A DNA stretch of 41,334 nt from Limnohabitans sp. GTDB lineage: Bacteria; Pseudomonadota; Gammaproteobacteria; Burkholderiales; Burkholderiaceae_C. Below the pieces are notes generated by a model, which was not told where the DNA came from, did no database searches, and saw only the letters and a program-made list of their open reading frames with translations. The DNA lies in the NCBI GenBank assembly GCA_024642215.1, contig JAHEBO010000021.1, forward strand, positions 9,159 through 50,492. The letters are read 5' to 3'. Shown here piece by piece: positions 23,802-31,626 of the stretch. The position numbers were made by a program, and so were the translations under genes. Numbering within the stretch: position 1 is the first letter of the stretch; every line of letters starts with the position of its first letter.

Positions 23802-25728
23802 CTCAAAAAATCAAACCTCCGCCCATGAAAACACAGAAAAACCAGCAGCCCCTGCGGGCCGTCGAGATTTTCTAAAAGGGGTGGCCACGGCCTCCGCAGC
23901 AGGCGTTGCCATGGTGCAGCAAGCGCAGGCTGCGGCACCCGCTGCGGCGGCTGTACTCAGCCCAGCAGATGCCAAAGCCGAAGCGAGTGGACGTTTGATT
24001 CCACGTCCAGGCTCAGACTTCATGGTCGATGTGATCAAGAGCTTGAATGTGGAATATGTGGCCGCCAATCCAGGCTCCAGCTTTAGAAGTTTGCACGAGT
24101 CAGTGGTGAATTACGGCGGCAACAAAAGCCCAGAGTTCATCACGTGTTTGCATGAAGAATCTTCTGTGGCCATTGCCCATGGCTATGCCAAAGCAGCAGG
24201 CAAACCCATGGCCGTGATGGCGCATGGTAGCGTGGGCTTTCAACATGCGGCCATGGCGGTGTACAACGCCTGGTGCGATCGTGTGCCCGTCATCATGTTT
24301 GGTGGCAATGGCATTGATGCCGACAAACGTCGCCCTGGTACCGAGTGGTCGCATTCTGTGCAAGACCCTGCACTCTTGTTGCGCGACTACGTGAAGTGGG
24401 ACGATGCGCCCGGTTCTCTGCAGCACTTTGCAGAGTCCACAGTACGTGCCTACCGTGTGGCCACAACCGGCCAGATGGGCCCTGTGGTGATCATGGCCGA
24501 CATCGATCTGCAAGAAGATGCCATTCACGGCAAAACACCGACCATTCCAAAGCTCCGGCCTACACTGCCGCTACAAGGTGACACCGGTTCATTGCAAGAG
24601 GCCGCCAAATTGCTTTTGAATGCCAAGAACCCCGTCATCATGGCCGATCGCGCTGCGCGCAACCAAGATGGCGTGAAGGCTTTGATCAAGTTGGCTGAAA
24701 GTTTGCAAGCCCCCGTCATTGATTTGGGTGGGCGCATGAATTTTCCCAACACGCATCATCTGTGTCTGAGTGACATGAAACGTGCCTTGGTGCGTGATGC
24801 CGATGTGATCTTGATGCTCGAGGTGTATGACCCCTGGGGTCAGGTCAATGGCCTCAGCGATCCTTTCAAAACGGTTCGCCCAGAAGCCAAACCCGATGTG
24901 AAAATCATCACCATTGGCATGAACGATGTGTCGATTCGTTCCAACTACCAAGACTTCCAAAGATTCTTGTCGGTTGAGATGGCCATTCCGGGTGAGGCGC
25001 AAGCGTCTATGCCCGTGCTCACCGACTACATCTTGAAAAATGCCACGGCTGCGCAAAAGACAAGTTTTGAAGCACGCCGTGAGGTGATGAAGAAGCGTTG
25101 GGACAAGCAACTGCAAGACGCCAAAGAAGGTGCCGCTTTGGGTTGGGATGCCTCACCCATCAGCACGGCCCGATTGGCCATGGAAACTTTTGAAGTGATC
25201 AAAAACGAACCCTGGTGCTTGGCGGTCAGCGATCGCATTGCGTGGGCGCGCAAACTCTGGCCCACCACGCAATATCACCAAATGTTGGGGGGCTCGGGCG
25301 GACAAGGTGTGGGTTATGGCTTGCCAGCATCCGTGGGTGCAGCGTTGGCCAACAAATCATTGGGCCGGATGACTGTCACGTTTCAGCCTGATGGCGATTT
25401 GCTCTATGCGCCTGGCGCGCTCTGGACTGCGGCGCATCACAAAATTCCATTGTTGATGGTGATGCACAACAACGGTGGCTACTACCAGGAAGTGATGCAC
25501 TTGCAGCGCATGGCCTCCATGCACAATCGCCGAACGGATCAAGCCTGGATTGGCAACAGCTTGCGCAATCCCGACATTGACTTTGCCAAGATTGCCCAAG
25601 GCATGGGCGTCTGGGCTGAAGGCCCGATCAAAGACCCTTCGCAACTTAAAGGCGCGCTGCAGCGCGCACTGGCCGAGGTGAAACAAGGACGTCCAGCTTT
25701 GTTGGACGTGGTTTGCCAAGCGCGTTGA
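23794..25728 (+). CDS. ThDP-dependent enzyme with Tat signal (benzoylformate decarboxylase/acetolactate synthase family)
   Basis: 644 residues. The N-terminus has twin arginines (GRRDFLKG, residues 22-29), a hydrophobic stretch and an AQA site, so this enzyme is probably exported folded to the periplasm, which is rare for ThDP enzymes. The catalytic Glu is in LHEESSVAIAHGYAKAAGKP (E121/E122). The ThDP/Mg motif reads PDGDLLYAPG...MHNN: the GDG start is PDG, but the Asp and the terminal Asn are kept. The three-domain length is standard once the signal is removed. Family reactions are decarboxylation or carboligation of 2-oxo acids; benzoylformate-like decarboxylation is a contextual guess. It is the last gene of the operon, overlapping the MFS gene by eight bases, with AAGGA before the ATG at 23794. 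Confidence 0.87.
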   Translation: MSDSKNQTSAHENTEKPAAPAGRRDFLKGVATASAAGVAMVQQAQAAAPAAAAVLSPADAKAEASGRLIPRPGSDFMVDVIKSLNVEYVAANPGSSFRSLHESVVNYGGNKSPEFITCLHEESSVAIAHGYAKAAGKPMAVMAHGSVGFQHAAMAVYNAWCDRVPVIMFGGNGIDADKRRPGTEWSHSVQDPALLLRDYVKWDDAPGSLQHFAESTVRAYRVATTGQMGPVVIMADIDLQEDAIHGKTPTIPKLRPTLPLQGDTGSLQEAAKLLLNAKNPVIMADRAARNQDGVKALIKLAESLQAPVIDLGGRMNFPNTHHLCLSDMKRALVRDADVILMLEVYDPWGQVNGLSDPFKTVRPEAKPDVKIITIGMNDVSIRSNYQDFQRFLSVEMAIPGEAQASMPVLTDYILKNATAAQKTSFEARREVMKKRWDKQLQDAKEGAALGWDASPISTARLAMETFEVIKNEPWCLAVSDRIAWARKLWPTTQYHQMLGGSGGQGVGYGLPASVGAALANKSLGRMTVTFQPDGDLLYAPGALWTAAHHKIPLLMVMHNNGGYYQEVMHLQRMASMHNRRTDQAWIGNSLRNPDIDFAKIAQGMGVWAEGPIKDPSQLKGALQRALAEVKQGRPALLDVVCQAR

Positions 25729-25740
25729 GCCAAGTGGCAG

Positions 25741-25763
25741 CAGTGCGCTTGCACAGCGCACTG
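25741..25763. terminator. Inverted repeat between convergent genes, probable terminator
   Basis: A perfect 8-bp stem CAGTGCGC (25741-25748) and GCGCACTG (25756-25763) with a seven-base loop, 12 bp after the ThDP-enzyme stop and 13 bp from the end of the convergent cytochrome gene. There is no T-run on either strand, so efficiency is uncertain. Confidence 0.5.
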
Positions 25764-25776
25764 AAGCTTCTGCGCA

Positions 25777-26127
25777 TCAGCGCATTGCGTTGTTGATCAA
25801 GGGAATCTGCGCCACAGCAGGGCTGGTGCGCATGTTCTCAACATACGCATACAAATCTTTCAACTGCACATCGTTGATGCTCTGCACTGCGTAGCGGGGC
25901 ATCAGGTTACGTGGTGTTCGCAGTTGCAATTCAAACGCAACGAAGGGCGTTGGATTGGGAAAAATTTTAGGTCCTGCGTTGCGTTCCCCGCCTTGGCCTT
26001 CAGTGCCATGGCAGCTGTAGCATTGGTGCTGCATGAAAAGGCCTTTGCCCCTTTGAATAGCATCTGCATCGGCGGAATGGGCGCACAAGCTGAACAGCGA
26101 GAGCACACCGGCAATCATTGACTTCAT
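25777..26127 (-). CDS. Small c-type cytochrome
   Basis: 116 residues with a Sec signal peptide (MKSMIAGVLSLFSLCAHSADA). The haem motif CYSCH is at 36-40 and the probable axial Met is M76 in NLMPRY. This is a class I, single-haem periplasmic cytochrome. A GAGGAA ribosome site precedes the ATG. It is downstream of the porin gene on the minus strand, separated by a terminator. Contextually it is a candidate electron acceptor for the exported molybdenum hydroxylase at 31627-34492, which has no cytochrome gene of its own beside it; this is inference. Confidence 0.88.
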   Translation of the reverse strand: MKSMIAGVLSLFSLCAHSADADAIQRGKGLFMQHQCYSCHGTEGQGGERNAGPKIFPNPTPFVAFELQLRTPRNLMPRYAVQSINDVQLKDLYAYVENMRTSPAVAQIPLINNAMR

Positions 26128-26147
26128 TTCAGATTCCTCTAGTCCCC

Positions 26148-26182
26148 AAAAAAAAAGCAGGTGCTCTTTTCAGAACACCTGC
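26148..26182 (-). terminator. Rho-independent terminator of the porin gene
   Basis: On the minus strand GCAGGTGTTCTGAAAAGAGCACCTGC forms a hairpin with a 7-bp perfect outer stem, followed by nine T. It lies 27 bp after the porin stop and upstream of the cytochrome gene, which may depend on readthrough or its own promoter. Confidence 0.9.
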
Positions 26183-26208
26183 CTGGTCATTGCACCAAAG
26201 TGCTTTGA

Positions 26209-27459
26209 TTAGAAGCGAGCTTGGATACCAACTGCTGCAGCGTTGATCGTGCCGCCCACTGCTGTTTTGCCAGCGCCACTTCCGAAGGAGATCACTGCAC
26301 CAGAATTGGCTGCGCCCTTAGCGGCCAATGCGAAGATGGCGAAGTTCTTGTCCAAGTTGTACTTAGCACCAAAGCCCACCAAGTTGCCACCCAAACCTGT
26401 AGTTGAGCAAGAGATGGTGCCATTCAATGTGCAATTGCCCGCAGCATTGTTGGCGTATTGAGCGGCCAAAGTGATTTGGCTGTTCAAATCGTACTCACCA
26501 GTCACTTGGTAAGTGGTGGTTTTGTAGCTTTGGAAGCCATTGGCTTGAGTGGACGTCTCTGTGTATTTCAAAGTAGAAGTGTCAGCGCCGATGCGCATGC
26601 CGGAGACGCGGTATCCAAATGACAAGCGTGTTGCTGTGTCTTGTGAACGCAAACCTGCTGCGGCGTTGTAAATTGAGCCAGCAGTTGCTGTGGAAGCTGT
26701 ACCGGAAACTGCAAAGTAATCATTGTGAGTTTCTTGTGCCAAGCCGACATAGTATTTTTTGTCAGTCCAGTTGATGCCCACAGAAGACAAGCTGGCGTTC
26801 TTTGTAGCTGTTTTTGTAGGGTCTTGGCGCAAGGAGTAGCCAACTTCAAAGCCATTGATGCGTGGGCTGGCCCACAACAGTTGGCCATTGATACGGGTGT
26901 TGAAAGATGTAGAAACACCTTTATTGCCCCATGTTGGGTTGGATGCGACGTTGGCGCTGGACACAAAGTTGCTAGAAGAAACGCCCAACATGCGAACCTT
27001 GTCGCCGTTTTGTTTGTAATAAGTGTCTTGTTGACCTGCTGTCAAAGAACCCAGTGTTTTGTGTTCAACAAAAACGAAAGCATCACGTGGCTCAGACAAG
27101 AAGGAGGAACCATTGGAATTGTCAATGTTCACAACGCCTTGGACGTCGTAGCCCAATGTCAAGTCGCCAACGGTTTTTTGACCTTTGAAGCCAATGTAGG
27201 AGTTCACGGGTGTGAATTTTGTAGCACTTGCAGCGCCGGCCGCAAAGGTGTTCGTTTGTGCGCCCGTTTTGCCTTTGGTCATGGTGCTGACTTCAGCGCC
27301 AGTGGCAGATGAGTCACCAAACGTCACAGTTTGGTACTGTGGGTAAATGTTGCCGTAAACCTCCAGCATGTCGCCAGCGATTTTGACGGCATGTGCATTG
27401 CCAGCCAAGGTCATGGCTGCGAAGCAACCCAAAGTCAGTGCGCGGTATTTGAAAGTCAT
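26209..27459 (-). CDS. Gram-negative porin (Burkholderiales OmpC/Omp32 type)
   Basis: 416 residues. The signal peptide is MTFKYRALTLGCFAAMTLAGNAHA, followed by alternating beta-strand sequence (MLEVYGNIYPQYQTVTFGD, GFKGQKTVGDLTLGYDVQGVVN, FVEHKTLGSLTAGQQDTYYK) and a C-terminal aromatic residue (GIQARF) for outer-membrane assembly. It forms a trimeric beta-barrel channel for small anions. ATG 27459 is used because GGAG precedes it; an in-frame start 12 bases upstream is less likely. A run of the regional operator motif lies 65-100 bp upstream, so it is probably part of the same regulon and may admit the growth substrate. Confidence 0.92.
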   Translation of the reverse strand: MTFKYRALTLGCFAAMTLAGNAHAVKIAGDMLEVYGNIYPQYQTVTFGDSSATGAEVSTMTKGKTGAQTNTFAAGAASATKFTPVNSYIGFKGQKTVGDLTLGYDVQGVVNIDNSNGSSFLSEPRDAFVFVEHKTLGSLTAGQQDTYYKQNGDKVRMLGVSSSNFVSSANVASNPTWGNKGVSTSFNTRINGQLLWASPRINGFEVGYSLRQDPTKTATKNASLSSVGINWTDKKYYVGLAQETHNDYFAVSGTASTATAGSIYNAAAGLRSQDTATRLSFGYRVSGMRIGADTSTLKYTETSTQANGFQSYKTTTYQVTGEYDLNSQITLAAQYANNAAGNCTLNGTISCSTTGLGGNLVGFGAKYNLDKNFAIFALAAKGAANSGAVISFGSGAGKTAVGGTINAAAVGIQARF

Positions 27460-27523
27460 GTGTATCTCCAAGTGATAAAAAGTGAAATCGTTGAGCCCAG
27501 TGGTCTGGGTGGTTCAGCCGCCT

Positions 27524-27560
27524 GTTCCGGCATGAAGAACACTGTTCTCTTTTGAAAGAC
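27524..27560 (-). promoter_or_regulatory. Operator-like tandem motif upstream of the porin (site G)
   Basis: GTTC (27524-27527), N9, GAAC (27537-27540), N3, GTTC (27544-27547), N9, AGAC (27557-27560). The spacing is identical to sites A, B and D; only the last half-site deviates. Confidence 0.6.
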
Positions 27561-27709
27561 AGTGGTGTTATTAAGCGAAAAATTGGCAATGCACCACATT
27601 CGTAAATACCCTAGCCACCCCTTTATTTGGTGCGATAACAACACTTTTTGGTAGAGCGCGTTGTGAGAAAAAGCCACACCCTAGGCCGACCTTTACAAGG
27701 GGAACCCTG

Positions 27710-27738
27710 TTGACGCTCTGGGGGTGCTGGTTTAGCAT
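27710..27738 (+). promoter_or_regulatory. Promoter of the bicupin/EutA-like/molybdenum-hydroxylase operon
   Basis: TTGACG (27710-27715, five of six), 17-bp spacer, TAGCAT (27733-27738, four of six). The -10 overlaps the first half-site of site D, so a bound regulator would compete with RNA polymerase. Confidence 0.6.
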
Positions 27739-27766
27739 AGTAGAACGCTGTTCAATATAGAAGAAC
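27730..27766 (+). promoter_or_regulatory. Operator-like tandem motif over the promoter (site D)
   Basis: GTTT (27730-27733), N9, GAAC (27743-27746), N3, GTTC (27750-27753), N9, GAAC (27763-27766). It covers the -10 and the expected start point of the plus-strand operon, a repressor-like position. Confidence 0.65.
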
Positions 27767-27810
27767 GACGTCAGCAGCCCCTCAAAACGCTTTTTAGATG
27801 GACCTTTTGC

Positions 27811-29037
27811 ATGCCTCACGATAAAGACACTAGCCACTGGCACGAGCCAGCAGGCAACAAGAAAGCCGGTTACGGCGTCTTCAAAAAACAGCCCACGCCT
27901 TACGACGCCTACATGGAGTCCGAGGGCTTGCCCGTCTTTCGGGATGTCGGCATTAACAAGGTGCAAAACTTGCCTTTGGTGCCTTGGAAGCGAACGGGTG
28001 GCAAGGGTCACTTCATTCAACTCTATGGCACGGAAACCAAGTGGGGTTGCTATGTGGTGGAAGTGCCTGGTGCTGGTGCACTGCACCCCGAAAAGCACAT
28101 GTACGAAGAAATCTACTTGGTTGTAGAGGGGCGCGGCACCACTGAAGTTTGGCAAGAAGGCGACACCAAAAAACACGTGTTCGAGTGGCAAGCCGGCTCG
28201 ATGTTCTCAATTCCAATCAACGCCTGGCACCGCATTGTGAATGCAACTTCCAGCGGTGCTTTGTTGTTGGCAGGCACCACCGCGCCCAACGTGTTGAACA
28301 TGTTGCAAAGCACCGAGGCGGTGTTCAATAACCCCTTCGTGTTTCGCGATCGCTTCAATGGTGCAGACGATTTTTACCAAGCACGCGATGAAGTGGAAGC
28401 CGATCCAGTTCGCGGTTTGGCCATGCGCAAAACCAACTTCATTCCCGATGTGATGAAGTGCGAGTTGCCTTTGGACAATCGCCGCTCGCCTGGCTATCGC
28501 CGCATTGAACCGTTCATGACCAACAACTGTTTCTACTTTTGGATTGGGCAGCACGAAAACGGACGTTATTCACGCGCACATGCCCACACGTCTGCCGCCG
28601 TGCTCATTTGCTTGAACGGCAAAGGCTACACCTACACCTGGCCAGAAGACGAAGGTGAAACACCTTGGAAAGATGGCAAAGAGCATTTGGTGCGCCGCAT
28701 CGATTACGAACCCGTCGGTTTGGTCTCTGCTGCACCTGGCGGCGCACGTTGGTATCACCAGCACTTCAGCTCGGGTGAAGAGGCGCTGCGTTTGACGGCT
28801 TGGTTTGGCCCGCACAACCCCGGCCGCGATCCGGGTGCGCCAGGCGCAAAGCACACCGACTACACCGCACAAGATGTGACGGAAGGCGGCACCACCATTC
28901 CTTACTGGTTGGAAGATCCGCACATTCGCAAAGAGTATCAAGAACTCTTGAAGAAAAACAGCGTACCCGATCGCATGGACCCTGATTGGTACAACATTCC
29001 AGCCGAGTTCATGGCCAAGTTTGGACCCAAGAAATAA
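27811..29037 (+). CDS. Bicupin protein, paralogue of the 19238 gene
   Basis: 408 residues with two cupin domains. The N-terminal first motif is LHPEKHMYEEIYLVVEGRG (H92, H96, E99/E100), so the usual HxH is ExH with an extra His upstream; its second motif keeps H140 (AWHRIVN). The C-terminal domain has H257-x-H259 but Ala where Glu is expected (AHAHTSAAVLICL), with the second motif YHQHF (H316, H318). The ligand pattern differs from the other bicupin, which may reflect different metals or a structural role for one domain. The overall layout resembles gentisate 1,2-dioxygenase-like bicupins, but the substrate is unknown. It is first in a plus-strand operon and its stop overlaps the start of the EutA-like gene (TAATG), so the two products are made together. 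Confidence 0.85.
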   Translation: MPHDKDTSHWHEPAGNKKAGYGVFKKQPTPYDAYMESEGLPVFRDVGINKVQNLPLVPWKRTGGKGHFIQLYGTETKWGCYVVEVPGAGALHPEKHMYEEIYLVVEGRGTTEVWQEGDTKKHVFEWQAGSMFSIPINAWHRIVNATSSGALLLAGTTAPNVLNMLQSTEAVFNNPFVFRDRFNGADDFYQARDEVEADPVRGLAMRKTNFIPDVMKCELPLDNRRSPGYRRIEPFMTNNCFYFWIGQHENGRYSRAHAHTSAAVLICLNGKGYTYTWPEDEGETPWKDGKEHLVRRIDYEPVGLVSAAPGGARWYHQHFSSGEEALRLTAWFGPHNPGRDPGAPGAKHTDYTAQDVTEGGTTIPYWLEDPHIRKEYQELLKKNSVPDRMDPDWYNIPAEFMAKFGPKK

Positions 29038-30578
29038 TGCGTGAAGCGACGACACAGCCCACTGCGCAAGAAGCGCCAGTGGGCGGTCGCGTGTTCTTCA
29101 GCAACGTGCGTCGCAGTTTGGAAGGCGAAGACGAAATCATTTTGGTCAGTGTGGGCGTTGACATTGGCTCGTCAACTTCGCATCTTGTGTTTTCGCGCTT
29201 GGTGCTGGAGCGTTTGGACAATCGTTACATCGTCAGTGAGCGCACGGTTTTGCACGAGTCGGATGTGTTGCTGACGCCTTATACGTCCGATCAAAGCATT
29301 GATGCGGTGGCATTGGGGGCATTCATCGAGGCGCAGTACGCGCAAGCCGGTATTGCGCCCGACAAAATCGACACTGGAGCATTGATTCTGACGGGTGTGG
29401 CGGTGCGCCGCAGCAACTCGCGCGCCATTGCAGACTTGTTTGCTGCACAAGCTGGCAAATTTGTGTCGGTGAGTGCGGGCGATGCGCTTGAGACCACCTT
29501 GGCCGCATTTGGTTCTGGCGCTGCAGCGCGATCCGTGCGCGAAACCGCACGAGTCATGAACATCGACATTGGAGGTGGCACCACCAAAATTGCAGTGTGC
29601 GAAAACGGCGAGTTGGTCGATTTAACAGCTGTTGACATTGGCGCTCGCATCGTGGCTTTGGATGCACAGGGCTACTTGGTGCGTTTGGAAGAAGCGGGTC
29701 GAAAATTTGCCGAAGAAGTGGGCGTGACACTGACCTTGGGCCAGCCTGTCGCACCCGAAGATTTGGCTCGCATGGTCGATCGCATGGCCGAGCGAATTTT
29801 TGATGTGGCAGGCAACGCAGCGCCCGATGCCATCAGCCAATCTTTGCTGCGTTTAGAGCCTTTGCGCGCCAGCCAGTTGCCCGACGTGCTGACCTTTTCT
29901 GGCGGCGTGTCGGAGTATGTGTATGGCCGCGAAGCACAAGCCTACGGCGATTTGGGCCCTCAGTTGGCCGCAGCTGTCAGGCGCAAAGCGCAAGCTTGGG
30001 GCCCTCGTTTAGAAGTGCCCGATCAGGGCATTCGAGCCACCGTGATTGGGGCCTCGCAATACACCGTGCAGGTGAGTGGCAGCACCATTTACGTCGAGCC
30101 CTCCAACATTTTGCCGGTGCGCAACGTGCCTGTGATTGCACCGCAATTGGATTTGGCCGCAGATGATTTGAACGTCGCTGAAATTGCCGACAACATTCGC
30201 CGCGCCTTGCGTCGACTGGATTTGCATGAAGGCCATCAAGCGGTGGCCGTGTGCTATCGCTGGCAAGGTTCGGCCACGTTTCACCGCTTGGATGCGTTTT
30301 GTCGCGCAGTGTCTCAAGGCATGTCGGCTGTGCTGGCGCAGGGCCATCCTTTGCTCTTGGTGGGCGAGGCCGATTGCGGCGGCCTGATTGGCATTCACTG
30401 TCACGAAGAGCTGCACTTGAGCAGCCCTGTGCTGTCGATCGATGGCATTACCTTGAAGGAATTGGACTTCATTGACATAGGCGCCATGCTTGAAACTTCA
30501 GGTGCTGTGCCGGTGGTGATCAAGAGCTTGGTGTTTCCTGGCTCTGCCGGCTTAGGTCGAACGGCATTGAAAGCTTGA
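29037..30578 (+). CDS. EutA-family ASKHA ATPase, coupled to bicupin
   Basis: 513 residues, close to EutA length. Motifs: SVGVDIGSSTSHLVFS (38-53), VMNIDIGGGTTKIAV (173-187) and TFSGGVSEYVYG (287-298), the standard EutA/actin-like ATP site. It is homologous along its length to the protein at 11002-12789 but has no His-rich extensions. ATG 29037 overlaps the bicupin stop by one base; a longer frame from 28986 would run back into the bicupin gene. No ethanolamine ammonia-lyase genes are in the window. Because known EutA reactivates a damaged enzyme with ATP, the tight coupling suggests that the bicupin or the molybdenum hydroxylase in the same operon is the client; this is inference. Confidence 0.82.
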   Translation: MREATTQPTAQEAPVGGRVFFSNVRRSLEGEDEIILVSVGVDIGSSTSHLVFSRLVLERLDNRYIVSERTVLHESDVLLTPYTSDQSIDAVALGAFIEAQYAQAGIAPDKIDTGALILTGVAVRRSNSRAIADLFAAQAGKFVSVSAGDALETTLAAFGSGAAARSVRETARVMNIDIGGGTTKIAVCENGELVDLTAVDIGARIVALDAQGYLVRLEEAGRKFAEEVGVTLTLGQPVAPEDLARMVDRMAERIFDVAGNAAPDAISQSLLRLEPLRASQLPDVLTFSGGVSEYVYGREAQAYGDLGPQLAAAVRRKAQAWGPRLEVPDQGIRATVIGASQYTVQVSGSTIYVEPSNILPVRNVPVIAPQLDLAADDLNVAEIADNIRRALRRLDLHEGHQAVAVCYRWQGSATFHRLDAFCRAVSQGMSAVLAQGHPLLLVGEADCGGLIGIHCHEELHLSSPVLSIDGITLKELDFIDIGAMLETSGAVPVVIKSLVFPGSAGLGRTALKA

Positions 30579-30596
30579 GCTTTTGAAGAACGCCCT

Positions 30597-31604
30597 ATGA
30601 GCCATCTATACCCCCCTCTGACACCCCATCGCTCAGGTCACATGGCGGTGGGGCACGGCCATGAGGTCTATTGGGAAGAGTGTGGCAACCCCATGGGACG
30701 TCCTGTGGTGTTTCTGCACGGTGGACCTGGTGGTGGCTGCTCGCCCACCGCCAGAAGATTGTTTGACCCCCGTCGCTATCGCATCATTTTGATGGACCAG
30801 CGCGGCTGCGGACGTTCCACCCCACATGCTGAAACGGCGCATAACTTCTTGGCCCATTTGGTGTCAGACCTCGAGCAATTGCGACTGCTCATGAACGTGG
30901 ACAAGTGGCTGTTGTGTGGGGGTTCTTGGGGCTGCACCTTGGCTTTGGCGTATGCCAAGAAATTCTCGCAGCATGTGTCGGGCATGGTGCTGCGCGGTGT
31001 GTTTGCTGCGCAAGACCATGAACTCGACTGGCTTTACAAAGCGGGTGGTGCCAGCCGAGTGTTTCGGCGTGAATGGCAGGACTATGTGATGGCCATTCAA
31101 GCGCACGGTCACATCGATGCCGCCAACTTGCCAACGCACAGCGGCCAAAGCAGCGTGCTTTTAAATGCCTATGACCAGGTCTTGCAAGAAGGCACAGAAG
31201 CACAGGTCTTGGCCATGGCCCGCGCATGGTGTACGTGGGAAGATGCACTCAGCAGCGTTTACCCCAGCGACCCTGTGCATGCCTTGCAAGCCAGCCAGGA
31301 AGAAGATTTGAAGTGTTTGGCCATGGCCAAAATATCTGCGCACATGTTTGCGCACGATCCCGATTTAGGCACCAAGGGCAGCATTGTGCCGTCAACAGCG
31401 CATGACTTTTTGACAAACATTCCCGGCATCATTGTGCAGGGCCAGTTTGACATGGTCACGCCTGCAGAAACTGCGTGGCAATTGAAACAAGTGTGGCCCC
31501 TGGCGCAGTTGCGCGTGGTACACACTGCTGGCCACTCCAGCCAAGACCCCGAATTGCAGAGCGCGCTGGTGACAGCGTTGGACGACATGCTCACAGAAGT
31601 TTGA
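30597..31604 (+). CDS. pip: Alpha/beta hydrolase, proline iminopeptidase family
   Basis: 335 residues. The oxyanion-hole motif is FLHGGPGGGCSP (39-50), with DQRGCGRS and the nucleophile S110 in LLCGGSWGCTLALAYA. The catalytic Asp is in GQFDMVTP and the His in HTAGHSSQ. This is the prolyl aminopeptidase (S33) family, which removes N-terminal proline; close relatives hydrolyse other amides and esters. It is placed 18 bp after the EutA-like gene and 22 bp before the molybdenum-hydroxylase genes, so it is co-transcribed with catabolic genes. That makes a substrate-hydrolysing role (amide or ester) as plausible as peptide turnover. No signal peptide is present, so it is cytoplasmic. It has normal family length. 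Confidence 0.85.
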   Translation: MSHLYPPLTPHRSGHMAVGHGHEVYWEECGNPMGRPVVFLHGGPGGGCSPTARRLFDPRRYRIILMDQRGCGRSTPHAETAHNFLAHLVSDLEQLRLLMNVDKWLLCGGSWGCTLALAYAKKFSQHVSGMVLRGVFAAQDHELDWLYKAGGASRVFRREWQDYVMAIQAHGHIDAANLPTHSGQSSVLLNAYDQVLQEGTEAQVLAMARAWCTWEDALSSVYPSDPVHALQASQEEDLKCLAMAKISAHMFAHDPDLGTKGSIVPSTAHDFLTNIPGIIVQGQFDMVTPAETAWQLKQVWPLAQLRVVHTAGHSSQDPELQSALVTALDDMLTEV

Positions 31605-31626
31605 AAAAATTGACACAGGAGACAAC

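Larger units (their letters stand above)
27460..27810. other. 351-bp divergent regulatory region
   Basis: No gene is supported. It lies between the porin (minus) and the bicupin operon (plus). It contains a doubled operator-like motif on the porin side (27524-27560) and a promoter plus doubled motif on the bicupin side (27710-27766). The 145 bp between them shows nothing I can name. Confidence 0.6.
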
